Of a stretch of DNA of 64,000 nucleotides, positions 16,559 to 24,627 are shown piece after piece. The notes under the pieces were generated by a model. That model made no database searches. It had not been told where the DNA came from and saw only the letters and a program-made list of their open reading frames with translations. The position numbers and the translations under genes are program-made. The stretch lies in assembly GCA_039820585.1 (NCBI GenBank), contig JBCBPV010000009.1, positions 1-64,000 on the forward strand. Reading direction: 5' to 3'. How positions within the stretch are numbered: position 1 is the first letter of the stretch; each line of letters opens with the position of its first letter. This DNA is from JBCBGF01 sp039820585 (GTDB lineage: Bacteria; Pseudomonadota; Alphaproteobacteria; Rhodobacterales; Rhodobacteraceae).

Positions 16559-18364
16559 CTAAACCACCGATCCGGCACCAGTGTCGGCAAACCCGCAGTT
16601 TTGGCGAAAGATCTCGAACATCTCGCGGCCGACGCCGTGGCGATTGCCCTCCAGATCCGCCTCCACCGCTGCGCGGTCCTCAAACCCCGGTTCCAGCACC
16701 TCCAGTGTGCCAGTCGTGGCATCGACCCGCACCAGATCCCCGTCGCGCAGCTTCGCAATCGCGCCGCCCTTGGCCGCCTCGGGGCTGACATGGATCGCTG
16801 CGGGCACCTTGCCGCTTGCCCCCGACATCCGCCCGTCCGTCACCAGCGCCACCTTCAGCCCGCGGTCGAGCAGAACCGCAAGCAGGGGCGTCAGTGAATG
16901 CAGCTCGGGCATGCCATTGGCAGCAGGCCCCTGGAACCGCACGGCGATCACCGTATCAGATTTGAATTCATCGGCTTGGAAGGCTTTCTTCACGTCCGCC
17001 TGATCGTGAAACACCCGCGCGCGCGCTTCCACGATATGATGTTGGGGCTTTACCGCCGAGACCTTCATCACACTGCGCCCCAGGTTTCCCTTCAGCTCAC
17101 GCAGACCACCGGTTGCCTGGAACGGATCGCTGGCGGGCCGCAGGATCTTCGCGTTCTGCGACTCCCCCGGCCCATCCTCGTACCGAATATCGCCGTCGAT
17201 CAGCTTGGGTTCCTGCGCATAGCGCTCCAGCCCATCCCCGGCGGCGGTCTTCACATCCGGGTGCAACAGCCCCTCGGACAGCAACTCCCCGATCATGTAA
17301 GACAGCCCGCCAGCGGCATGGAAATGGTTCACATCCGCCAGACCATTGGGATAGACCTTCGCCATCAACGGCGTCGCCGCCGACAAGTCGTTGAAATCCT
17401 CGATATCGAGGATCACCCCCGCCGCCCGCGCCATCGCAGGCAGGTGGATGACCAGGTTCGTTGACCCACCCGTGGCCATCAGCCCAACGATGCCATTCAC
17501 GAAGGCTTTTTCATCAAGGATCTGCGCCACCGGCCTGTAATCATTGCCCAAAGCGGTGTTGGCCAGCGCTTGCCGCGTCGCCGCCTCGGTCAGCGCATCG
17601 CGCAACGGCGTGCCGGGATTGATGAAGCTTGCGCCGGGCAGGTGTAGCCCCATGAACTCCATCAACATCTGGTTGGAATTGGCTGTGCCATAGAAGGTGC
17701 AGGTGCCCGGCCCATGGTAGCTGGCCATCTCGGCTTCCATCAGCTTGTCCCGGCCCACCTCACCGGCGGCAAATTGCTGGCGCACGCGCGCCTTCTCGTC
17801 ATTGGGCAGGCCCGACACCATCGGCCCCGCGGGCACAAACAAACCCGGCAGATAGCCAAAGGTCGCCGCCGCGATCACCAGCCCCGGCACGATTTTGTCG
17901 CAAACGCCCAGGTATAGCGCGGCATCGAACGTGTTGTGGGACAGCGCCACGCCAGTCGCCAACGCGATGACATCGCGGGAAAACAGCGACAGCTCCATCC
18001 CCACCTGGCCTTGGGTCACGCCGTCGCACATCGCGGGCACCCCGCCGGCGACCTGCGCGGTTCCGCCAGCGGCGCGCGCGGCCTCTTTGATACGGTCAGG
18101 GTAGTCCTTGAACGGCTGATGCGCCGACAGCATGTCATTATAGGCCGTCACGATCCCGATATTGGGGCTGCGCTCGGCCACCAGCGCATCCTTGTCGCCC
18201 CCCATCGCGGCATAGGCGTGGGCCTGGTTGCCACAGCTCAGATGCGCGCGCCTTGGCGCGTCCTCGGCCAGCTTCGCCATCCGGTCTAGATAGGGCCCCC
18301 GCGCTTCCCGGCTGCGCGCGATAATCCGTTGAGTTACGTCTGCGACAGTCGCGTTCAATGCCAT
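16559..18364 (-). CDS. edd: Phosphogluconate dehydratase
   Basis: This 601-aa enzyme dehydrates 6-phosphogluconate to KDPG, the committing step of the Entner-Doudoroff pathway. It has the IlvD/Edd family blocks: SCGNQAHAYAAMGGDKDALV, AYNDMLSAHQPFKDYPDRIK, GVCDKIVPGLVIAA (cluster-ligand Cys) and GRMSGASGKVPAAIHVSPEA. Length is normal. An AAAGGAC sequence precedes the ATG, and a 22-bp perfect palindrome of LacI-operator type lies 40 bases upstream. Confidence 0.97.
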   Translation of the reverse strand: MALNATVADVTQRIIARSREARGPYLDRMAKLAEDAPRRAHLSCGNQAHAYAAMGGDKDALVAERSPNIGIVTAYNDMLSAHQPFKDYPDRIKEAARAAGGTAQVAGGVPAMCDGVTQGQVGMELSLFSRDVIALATGVALSHNTFDAALYLGVCDKIVPGLVIAAATFGYLPGLFVPAGPMVSGLPNDEKARVRQQFAAGEVGRDKLMEAEMASYHGPGTCTFYGTANSNQMLMEFMGLHLPGASFINPGTPLRDALTEAATRQALANTALGNDYRPVAQILDEKAFVNGIVGLMATGGSTNLVIHLPAMARAAGVILDIEDFNDLSAATPLMAKVYPNGLADVNHFHAAGGLSYMIGELLSEGLLHPDVKTAAGDGLERYAQEPKLIDGDIRYEDGPGESQNAKILRPASDPFQATGGLRELKGNLGRSVMKVSAVKPQHHIVEARARVFHDQADVKKAFQADEFKSDTVIAVRFQGPAANGMPELHSLTPLLAVLLDRGLKVALVTDGRMSGASGKVPAAIHVSPEAAKGGAIAKLRDGDLVRVDATTGTLEVLEPGFEDRAAVEADLEGNRHGVGREMFEIFRQNCGFADTGAGSVV

Positions 18365-18403
18365 GGGGTTTGTCCTTTGGTCGATGTCTGAAGGGACCGA
18401 TAG

Positions 18404-18425
18404 GTCGTGTTAGCGCTAACACGAC
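18404..18425. promoter_or_regulatory. Perfect palindrome, LacI-family operator in the edd promoter
   Basis: GTCGTGTTAGC and its exact inverse complement GCTAACACGAC form an uninterrupted 22-bp palindrome centred on GC. The TTAGCGCTAA centre is typical of LacI-family operators. It is positioned to repress edd. No LacI-type gene is in the window. Confidence 0.75.
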
Positions 18426-18562
18426 GCTTTACGATTTGGCAACCGGGCTTTGCCCTCCATGCATAGCGGATTTGCAATGTTCGCGATACCAGGGACAGGG
18501 ATGCTGACCTATGTTGAACGCAAGGTGAGGAGCAATGCCACCACGAGCAAAGGATATCACAG

Positions 18563-18715
18563 ATGTCAGAAAAATTCGAACCCACAGAGATCGACATGAC
18601 CGAGATCGAGCGCAAGGCCCGACGCCTGCGTGCTCAAGCGACCCGTGATATGTTCGCAGCCATGGGCACATGGTTCCGCTCGCGCTTCAGTTTCGGCGGC
18701 AATCGCACCGCCTAG
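18563..18715 (+). CDS. Small basic protein, 50 aa
   Basis: The product begins MSEKFEPTEIDMTEIERKAR and continues RLRAQATRDMFAAMGTWFRS, ending RFSFGGNRTA. An AAAGGAT sequence sits 8 bases before the ATG. The helical (E/A)-R-(K/R)-A-R-x-L-R-A pattern followed by an aromatic segment resembles short Rhodobacteraceae proteins related to DUF1127/RSP_7527. Function unknown. The upstream gap to edd is divergent, so edd and this gene may share a control region. Confidence 0.6.
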   Translation: MSEKFEPTEIDMTEIERKARRLRAQATRDMFAAMGTWFRSRFSFGGNRTA

Positions 18716-18773
18716 CGCGGTCTCGAAAGCGCCGGAAACGCTTCAGCGCGGCAAAATTGACTCTCATGCTAAG

Positions 18774-18800
18774 AAAATCCCGGACCGTGTCTGGGATTTT
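18774..18800 (+). terminator. Hairpin with T-tract after the small protein
   Basis: AAAATCCC (18774-18781) pairs with GGGATTTT (18793-18800), with additional GA/TC pairing inside the loop. It lies 58 bases after the small-protein stop and 55 before the lipoprotein start. Confidence 0.55.
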
Positions 18801-18855
18801 CGCTCATTCAGCTTATCGTGCCGCCCAAACGAGAGGCCGAGCAGAGGATAAAACA

Positions 18856-19464
18856 ATGGGCATTCTCAGAACCACCCTGGCGTGCTGCGCCACTGCACTG
18901 ATCGCGGGCTGCGGCAATTTCGGCGCCATCGCCACCGATGTGGCGCCCCTGGCCGCGGCTGAGACCGTGTCAAACCCCCGAGACTACAGTGTGTCCCAGA
19001 TCAATATCATGGTGCCCGAGACCCTGACCGTGTCAGAGGCGCACAGCTATTTCCCCCGCGCCGATATCGTCTGGCGCGAAGATCCACCGGGCGACCGCCG
19101 CCAACAGATTGCCGCTGTCCTTAACACGGCCGTCGAACGCGGCACCGCGGGCTTTGACGGCGGGCGCGAAGTGGCGCTGAATGTCGAAGTGGTGATGTTC
19201 CACGCGCTGACCGAACGCGCCCGCTACAGCGTGGGCGGCGTCCATGATATCGACCTTCTGCTCTCTGTGACCGATGCCGAAACCGGCGCCGTCATCGAAC
19301 CCCCGCGAGAGATTAACGCCGCCCTGCGCGGCTTTGGCGGCGCGCGCGCGGTGGAGGCCAATCTGTCGGGCGAGGTGCCCAAGGTGCGCTTGACCGAACA
19401 CCTCGCCGGTGTCTTCCAGGCGGAATTGATGGGCCCGGTGGGCGGCGCGGGTTTCACACCCTAG
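18856..19464 (+). CDS. Lipoprotein, DUF6778-like
   Basis: The 202-aa product has a lipoprotein signal with lipobox: MGILRTTLACCATALIAGCG, Cys at residue 19. The body includes SVSQINIMVPETLTVSEAHS and YFPRADIVWREDPPGDRR. I recognise it as a Rhodobacterales DUF6778-type family of unknown function. Start at 18856 gives a proper signal peptide; the frame upstream is open but not coding-like. Confidence 0.75.
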   Translation: MGILRTTLACCATALIAGCGNFGAIATDVAPLAAAETVSNPRDYSVSQINIMVPETLTVSEAHSYFPRADIVWREDPPGDRRQQIAAVLNTAVERGTAGFDGGREVALNVEVVMFHALTERARYSVGGVHDIDLLLSVTDAETGAVIEPPREINAALRGFGGARAVEANLSGEVPKVRLTEHLAGVFQAELMGPVGGAGFTP

Positions 19465-19486
19465 GGTTTTGCGCTACCGGCGGGGC

Positions 19487-20680
19487 ATGACCGTGCCTGA
19501 CCGCCCCACGATCCGCCTTTTGCCCAAAACCGATCCCCGCCCGATCCGGAGGGGCGCGCCTTGGGTCTACGCCAATCAACTGGTGATGGATCGCCGGACC
19601 AAGGCGCTGCCGCCGGGATCGCTTGCGGTGCTGGAAGATGGTGAACGGCGACCGCTGGGGCTGGTTACGGTCAACCCGGCCTCAAAGATTGCCGCTCGCA
19701 TGCTGGACCGTGATGCAGGCGCCGCAGTCGATGCATCTTGGATCGCAGCGCGCCTTGAACATGCCCTCGCCCTGCGCAACCGTCTCTTCGACGCGCCGTT
19801 CTATCGCCTCGTCCATGCCGAGGCCGATGGCTTCCCCGGTGTGGTCATCGACCGATTTGGGGACGCAGCCGTCATCCAACCCAACGCCGCATGGGCCGAG
19901 GTGCGGATCGACCTGATTGCCCAGGCATTGACCGAGGTCGCAGGCATCACCACCGTGGTCAAGAACACCGCCGGTCGCGCCCGCGCACTCGAAGGGCTCG
20001 ACGATCAACGTGCTGTCCTGACCGGTGCCCTCGACGGGCCAATCCCCGTGCCGATGAACGGCGCGACCTATATGGCCGACCTCACTGGCGGCCAGAAAAC
20101 CGGCCTGTTCTACGACCAGCGCCCCAACCACGCCTTCGCCGCGCGTCTCGCCTCTGGCGCGCGGGTGCTCGACGTCTTCTCCCACGTGGGCGGCTTTGCG
20201 CTGGCTGCGCTCGCTGGTGGTGCAACATCCGCGCTGGCCGTCGATTCCTCAGCCCCTGCGCTTGCCCTTGCGGAAGCCGGTGCCAAAGCCAGCGGCGTGG
20301 TCGAGCGTTTCACCACTCGCCAGGGTGATGCCTTCGATGTGTTAGAGGCCTTGACCGAGGAGACTGCACAATTCGATCTCGTCATCTGCGACCCACCCGC
20401 CTTCGCCCCCGCCAAACCCGCCTTGGACAAAGGCCTGCGCGCCTATGAACGCGTGGCCCGCCTGTCCGCAGGCCTCGTCGCCCCCGGTGGCGCGCTCGTC
20501 TTGTGCTCGTGCAGCCACGCCGCCGATCTGGCAAAGTTCCGCACCGCCTCTCTCCGCGGGATCGGTCGGGCTGGGCGCATGGGCCAACTGCTCTACACGG
20601 GCTTTGCCGGGCCCGACCACCCCCAACACTCTCATCTGGCCGAAAGCGCCTATCTCAAGGCGCTGGTGTTCCGGCTGTGA
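19487..20680 (+). CDS. Class I SAM-dependent rRNA methyltransferase (RlmI-like)
   Basis: The 397-aa protein has an N-terminal PUA-like domain (PRPIRRGAPWVYANQLVMDR), a central EEHUD-like region (DGFPGVVIDRFGDAAVIQ) and a Rossmann methyltransferase domain with VLDVFSHVGGFALAALAGGA (SAM loop) and the catalytic DPPAFAPAK motif. YDQRPNHAFAARLA is also diagnostic of the RlmI/RlmK family, which makes m5C in 23S rRNA. I chose ATG 19487; TTG 19469 is an alternative. Confidence 0.9.
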   Translation: MTVPDRPTIRLLPKTDPRPIRRGAPWVYANQLVMDRRTKALPPGSLAVLEDGERRPLGLVTVNPASKIAARMLDRDAGAAVDASWIAARLEHALALRNRLFDAPFYRLVHAEADGFPGVVIDRFGDAAVIQPNAAWAEVRIDLIAQALTEVAGITTVVKNTAGRARALEGLDDQRAVLTGALDGPIPVPMNGATYMADLTGGQKTGLFYDQRPNHAFAARLASGARVLDVFSHVGGFALAALAGGATSALAVDSSAPALALAEAGAKASGVVERFTTRQGDAFDVLEALTEETAQFDLVICDPPAFAPAKPALDKGLRAYERVARLSAGLVAPGGALVLCSCSHAADLAKFRTASLRGIGRAGRMGQLLYTGFAGPDHPQHSHLAESAYLKALVFRL

Positions 20681-21225
20681 AGGTCCTGATCGACGCCAAT
20701 GTGTTGTATCCCACCGTCCTGCGCGCGATCGTGCTGGGGGTGGCCACGACGGGGTATTTCACCCCCCTCTGGTCGGCCCGCATCCTAGAAGAATGGGCCC
20801 GCGCAGCCGCCCGCCGCGACCCCGCGCAAGAGCCTGTTGCTCGGGGCGAGATTGCGCTCTTGCGCGCGCGCTGGCCCGACGCAGAGGTGGCGGTGTCGCC
20901 GGAGACGGAGGCGCGGCTGCATCTGCCCGACGCGGACGATGTGCACGTGCTGGCGGCGGCGATTGATGGCGGGGCAGGGGAATTGTTGACGATGAACCTA
21001 TCAGACTTCCCGACCCGCAAACTGGCCGGTGAGGGGATCGTGCGGCGCGATCCCGATGGGTTTCTGGTAGAAGCGCTGGGCGCAGAGCCTGACGCGGTGA
21101 GGTCGGTGGTGGAGGATGTCCATGGGACGGCGGAGCGGTTGTCGGGACAAAGCCTGCCCCTGCGCGGGCTGATGAAACGCGCGCGGGTGCCGCGGTTGGG
21201 AAAGGCGCTCAGCCCCTCGCCATAG
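20677..21225 (+). CDS. PIN domain protein
   Basis: The 182-aa GTG-started product begins VKVLIDANVLYPTVLRAIVL, with the first catalytic Asp of PIN nucleases, and continues with LPDADDVHVLAAAIDGGAG and LLTMNLSDFPTRKLAGEGI carrying further acidic residues. PIN domains are metal-dependent RNases, often VapC toxins. No antitoxin gene is adjacent; instead the GTG overlaps the stop of the methyltransferase by 4 bases, which suggests an RNA-processing role. It resembles the RSP_2648-type family. Confidence 0.8.
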   Translation: MKVLIDANVLYPTVLRAIVLGVATTGYFTPLWSARILEEWARAAARRDPAQEPVARGEIALLRARWPDAEVAVSPETEARLHLPDADDVHVLAAAIDGGAGELLTMNLSDFPTRKLAGEGIVRRDPDGFLVEALGAEPDAVRSVVEDVHGTAERLSGQSLPLRGLMKRARVPRLGKALSPSP

Positions 21226-21323
21226 TCCTCGCAGCGTGGGATGCGGTAACCCGTCGGGGTAAAACGATGGTCTATCTCATTGTTGCTGACGGTATTGCCT
21301 ACCCTTGGGTGAGGGACACTTCT

Positions 21324-22235
21324 CTACTCCGCCGGATACGCCTGCCGCCCCATTCCCTTTATCCGATCCACAAACAGCGGCCCAAATAGCGGGATCGCCA
21401 CCAAAGCCTCACGCAGGTTGAACACCCGGGGCGCGAAGGGCGACATCACAAACAAGAGCCCGTTGATCAAAACATGCTGGCCAAACACGATATCCATGAA
21501 GGTCAACGTGCCGAAATGGAACGCAATCAGGATAAAGCCCCAAATCCGGTGTAGGGCTGGGCGAAACAGGATGACGATCGCAAACAGCTCGACAAAATAG
21601 AGCCCCAGGTACATTGGCCATCCAAGCAGCGGATAGTTGATGATAACATCCGCCCACATCGGCTCCGACCCGGTCTCAAGCGCGCGACGCGCTAGTGTCT
21701 GGGCCATCGCATCGGGCATAAAGCCGCCATACTGACCTTTCGCGAACTGCAGCGTCGCATAGTAGACTTTGTAAAGCCCTGACAGGCTGTAGAAAAACAG
21801 GATCAGCGCAGGCGCAATTGAAAACGCGTATAAAAATCGCGTCCGCTCACGGCGGTTTTCGCGCACAGCCTCTTTCACGCCCGTGGGCAGGAACAAAAAG
21901 CACACCGACAGCCAGAACCATTCGTGATTGCCATGGTGGATCGCCCCGAAGGAGTTTGGCCAGGCCGTGTGCTGCAACAGCACGACCATCACCAGGATGC
22001 GCATCCACAGGAAGCGCCACAAAAAAATGCTCAGAAATCCCACGACGACATAAGCATTGGCCAGGATCGCCGTGCTGACATCGGCGGAAAACGATGTCAT
22101 CCAAGCAAGCGGCCACAACAGATCCAGATCCGCCGGATCAAGTGGCGTGTGCGACATCGTACGAGCCGAGGAGTAGAGCCGTGCGGCGGTGATGATATAG
22201 AAAACCTGCACGATCGCGAAAGCGAGGTCGAACAT
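21324..22235 (-). CDS. HTTM-type multipass membrane protein
   Basis: The ~303-aa product begins MFDLAFAIVQVFYIITAARL and has about eight membrane segments, with GAIHHGNHEWFWLSVCFLFL, FFYSLSGLYKVYYATLQFAK and HFGTLTFMDIVFGQHVLING. The HH/NH and F-H-FG pattern resembles the HTTM (vitamin K-dependent carboxylase-related) membrane domain, without a luminal carboxylase domain. Function unknown. The open frame extends upstream over the neighbouring gene; I chose 22235 from the first membrane segment. Confidence 0.65.
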   Translation of the reverse strand: MFDLAFAIVQVFYIITAARLYSSARTMSHTPLDPADLDLLWPLAWMTSFSADVSTAILANAYVVVGFLSIFLWRFLWMRILVMVVLLQHTAWPNSFGAIHHGNHEWFWLSVCFLFLPTGVKEAVRENRRERTRFLYAFSIAPALILFFYSLSGLYKVYYATLQFAKGQYGGFMPDAMAQTLARRALETGSEPMWADVIINYPLLGWPMYLGLYFVELFAIVILFRPALHRIWGFILIAFHFGTLTFMDIVFGQHVLINGLLFVMSPFAPRVFNLREALVAIPLFGPLFVDRIKGMGRQAYPAE

Positions 22236-22315
22236 GCTTCGATGATCAGCCCAGCGGGGGGCCTTGCGGCAGGGACCGGCGAGGCGACGGCGAATGGTGG
22301 CTTCAAATGTAGCGA

Positions 22316-22786
22316 TCACTGGCTTGGGTCCATGGTTGAATGTGTTGACACAACGCGCCACTCGGTCACCTGCCCGGTGTGCCAGCGCTCGAGCGGATCG
22401 AAGCGGATCAACACGATACGAAAGTCGATGCTTTCTTCGACCTGGAAGAAGCTTGCGATGAATTCCTGTTCCCGCTCGGCAAACTGCTCAGGCAGGTGCC
22501 GCGAGTCCGTCAGCAGGCGTGCTGCTTTCAGAACGCCGGAATCCCGCCTCTGCGCGGCCGAAAAAACCTCGCCCAGTTCGTAGTAGTTCTGCGGTGGCGA
22601 ATAGACCGTATCGCCGACCCGCTCCACTTCGACAAGAACATCGTAGACATCGTCCCGCACGATACTGAAGAGCGACCAGCTGAAGACTGGGAAGTATTCG
22701 CCTTTGGGTGCATAGAGTTTTCCGGCGAGCTGGATGCAGAAATACGCGCAGAAGAAGTAAAGAGCGGCGGTTCTAAGCTGTGTCAT
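22316..22786 (-). CDS. Membrane-anchored hypothetical protein, partner of the HTTM gene
   Basis: The 156-aa product has one N-terminal hydrophobic anchor (LRTAALYFFCAYFCIQLAGK) and a soluble domain (EYFPVFSWSLFSIVRDDVYD, FRIVLIRFDPLERWHTGQ). I do not recognise the family. It is directly upstream of the HTTM-type gene on the same strand, 80 bases away, and similar pairs (a small anchored protein plus HTTM) suggest a two-component membrane complex. That pairing is inference. Confidence 0.65.
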   Translation of the reverse strand: MTQLRTAALYFFCAYFCIQLAGKLYAPKGEYFPVFSWSLFSIVRDDVYDVLVEVERVGDTVYSPPQNYYELGEVFSAAQRRDSGVLKAARLLTDSRHLPEQFAEREQEFIASFFQVEESIDFRIVLIRFDPLERWHTGQVTEWRVVSTHSTMDPSQ

Positions 22787-22891
22787 GGTGCCTGTGCAAA
22801 ATGTGCGGTGGCGTTGTGTGCCAGATAAAAAGCGTAGGTCAGGATTGTTTCTGAAATCGGGCTGGATTTTGGCGAAAAGGAGGTTTGCGTT

Positions 22892-23005
22892 CCCTCACCC
22901 TAGGCGTCTCCGCCAAGGGACGATGGGTTGCCTTTGGTAATGGTGAGAAGGGCCATCGCTCTACCGGGACAGGTCCCCTCTCCTCTTGTGGGAGAGGGTG
23001 AGGGG
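22892..23005. repeat. Intergenic palindromic repeat, copy 2 (opposite orientation)
   Basis: Arms CCCTCACCCTAGG and GGGAGAGGGTGAGGGG flank a core that, on the minus strand, reads GAGGGGACCTGTCCCGGTAG and shares AGGGGACCTGTCCCG with the copy at 38688-38811. It ends at the ppx stop. About 90 bases between it and 22786 show nothing else. Confidence 0.7.
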
Positions 23006-23006
23006 C

Positions 23007-24554
23007 CTACCCCCGGGCCTCAATCAAAACGCCCTCGGCGTCCAACGCCCCCGCGAGCGACTGGAACCGCGCCGCCGCGACCTCACCGAACAGATCCTCG
23101 GCTCCCGGCGACAACGCCATCTCCAGCACCCGCTTTTTGGGATACCACCGAAGCTGCCCCATCCGTTCCGGCGTATCGACGGAAAACATCGCCCCGAACC
23201 GCATCGCCTTACCCAGCACCTCGGCATCGCGCAGCTGTTTCTCGGTCAATAGCTCGAACAAAGGCGCAAACCGCGACCCGTTGCGGTTGTTCTTATACCT
23301 GTGCAGCAGCGCGACCCCGATGAACACGCGTTCGGGATGGGTCAGCCCGCCCAGGTTCGCCCGCGTGGCGTTGTCAAAACACACCTCATGCCGGTAATCG
23401 GGGTGCGCGCGCCAGCTGACATCGTGCAACAGGCATGCTGCCTTGATGATGCGAGCTTCGGCGTCTGGCGCGTTGCGGAACAAGGGCTTGATGAATTCAT
23501 AAAGATGTTTGCCGAACCCCGGCAGGCGCGCGTCTTTCGCCTCGGAAAACCGGCAGGCCTCGATCAGCGGGTCGCGGTCGCGCAGGGGTTGGGGCATCTG
23601 CTCAAACAGCATCCCCTCGCGGATGCCATAGCTCGACACCGCAATGTCGCGGGGCCGGAAGGTGCGCACCAGCTGTGCCAGAACCTGACCAGCGAGCGGC
23701 ACCAGCGCCATCCGCGCCTCGCCCAGACCGGTCCGCGTGCGCAAGTCGTCCAGATCGGCGTCTGCGATGTAGTCCACCGTTTCCATCACCGACTTCCGGC
23801 TCATCCGGTATTCGTGCAGAACCGCCAGGGGATAGTCGCGCCGTTCCATGTCGATTCGCGCGATCGCCCGCCACGAGCCACCCACCAGGAACAGCCGGTC
23901 GGGCTGCGGGCCCATGGTGGCGTGCAGTTCTTCGATCTTGGCGCGGATATGGCTGCGCAGACCTTTCTTGCCGCCGGGCACATCCTTCAGGCGCAAAGGC
24001 CCCAGCCGCGAGCTGACCCGCCGGCCCACGCGGCCCTCGCGCAATTCCGCCAGCTCCATCGACGAGCCGCCGATATCGCAGACCAGACCATAGGCGCCGG
24101 GCCAGCCCAGAAGCACCCCTTGCGCCGACAGCCGTGCCTCTTCATCGCCGTCGATCACCCACAGCGCCAGCCCGGTCTCTCGCAGCACCTGTTCACGGAA
24201 GGCGGGGCCGTCCGAGGCCTCGCGCATCGCCGCTGTTGCCACGGCGGTCAGCGGCGTGATCCCCATGCCTTCGGCCAGATGCTGAAAGCGTTTCAACGCG
24301 GCCAGCGCGCGGGTCTTGCCCTCTGGGTTCAGGTGGCCGGTCTCCGCCAGTCCCGCCCCAAGCCCGCACATGATCTTTTCGTTGAAGAAATAGGCGGGGC
24401 TGCGCGCCGCACCGTCAAATACCACCAGCCGGACCGAGTTGGAGCCGACATCCACCACGCCCACCCGCGACAGCGCGCGGGCCGAGGGGTCGGCGAATAG
24501 CGGACGCCCGAATGGCCCCCACTCATCGGAGGTGTTTTCGGTGGTGCCGTCCAT
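23007..24554 (-). CDS. ppx: Ppx/GppA family exopolyphosphatase
   Basis: The 515-aa protein has the Ppx/GppA ASKHA domain (VVDVGSNSVRLVVFDGAARS; LVCDIGGSSMELAEL; YGIREGMLFEQMPQ) and a C-terminal HD-like region (ACLLHDVSWRAHPDYRHEVC). It removes phosphate from polyphosphate ends or converts pppGpp to ppGpp. It follows ppk1 on the same strand with a gap of 73 bases, so synthesis and breakdown of polyphosphate are encoded together. Confidence 0.92.
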   Translation of the reverse strand: MDGTTENTSDEWGPFGRPLFADPSARALSRVGVVDVGSNSVRLVVFDGAARSPAYFFNEKIMCGLGAGLAETGHLNPEGKTRALAALKRFQHLAEGMGITPLTAVATAAMREASDGPAFREQVLRETGLALWVIDGDEEARLSAQGVLLGWPGAYGLVCDIGGSSMELAELREGRVGRRVSSRLGPLRLKDVPGGKKGLRSHIRAKIEELHATMGPQPDRLFLVGGSWRAIARIDMERRDYPLAVLHEYRMSRKSVMETVDYIADADLDDLRTRTGLGEARMALVPLAGQVLAQLVRTFRPRDIAVSSYGIREGMLFEQMPQPLRDRDPLIEACRFSEAKDARLPGFGKHLYEFIKPLFRNAPDAEARIIKAACLLHDVSWRAHPDYRHEVCFDNATRANLGGLTHPERVFIGVALLHRYKNNRNGSRFAPLFELLTEKQLRDAEVLGKAMRFGAMFSVDTPERMGQLRWYPKKRVLEMALSPGAEDLFGEVAAARFQSLAGALDAEGVLIEARG

Positions 24555-24627
24555 GTCTCTCCCCGCGAGGCGTCCCCGGTGGGACCATGGCGGGGCAGGG
24601 CGGAGCCGTCAAAGGAAAATATGCACC

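Noticed and set aside
20677..21225. PIN protein as the toxin of a toxin-antitoxin pair
   Set aside because: No small antitoxin-like gene lies up- or downstream; it is coupled to the rRNA methyltransferase.
23301..24500. 399-codon frame antisense to ppx
   Set aside because: The ppx frame carries all family motifs; this frame is His/Gln/Arg-rich shadow sequence.
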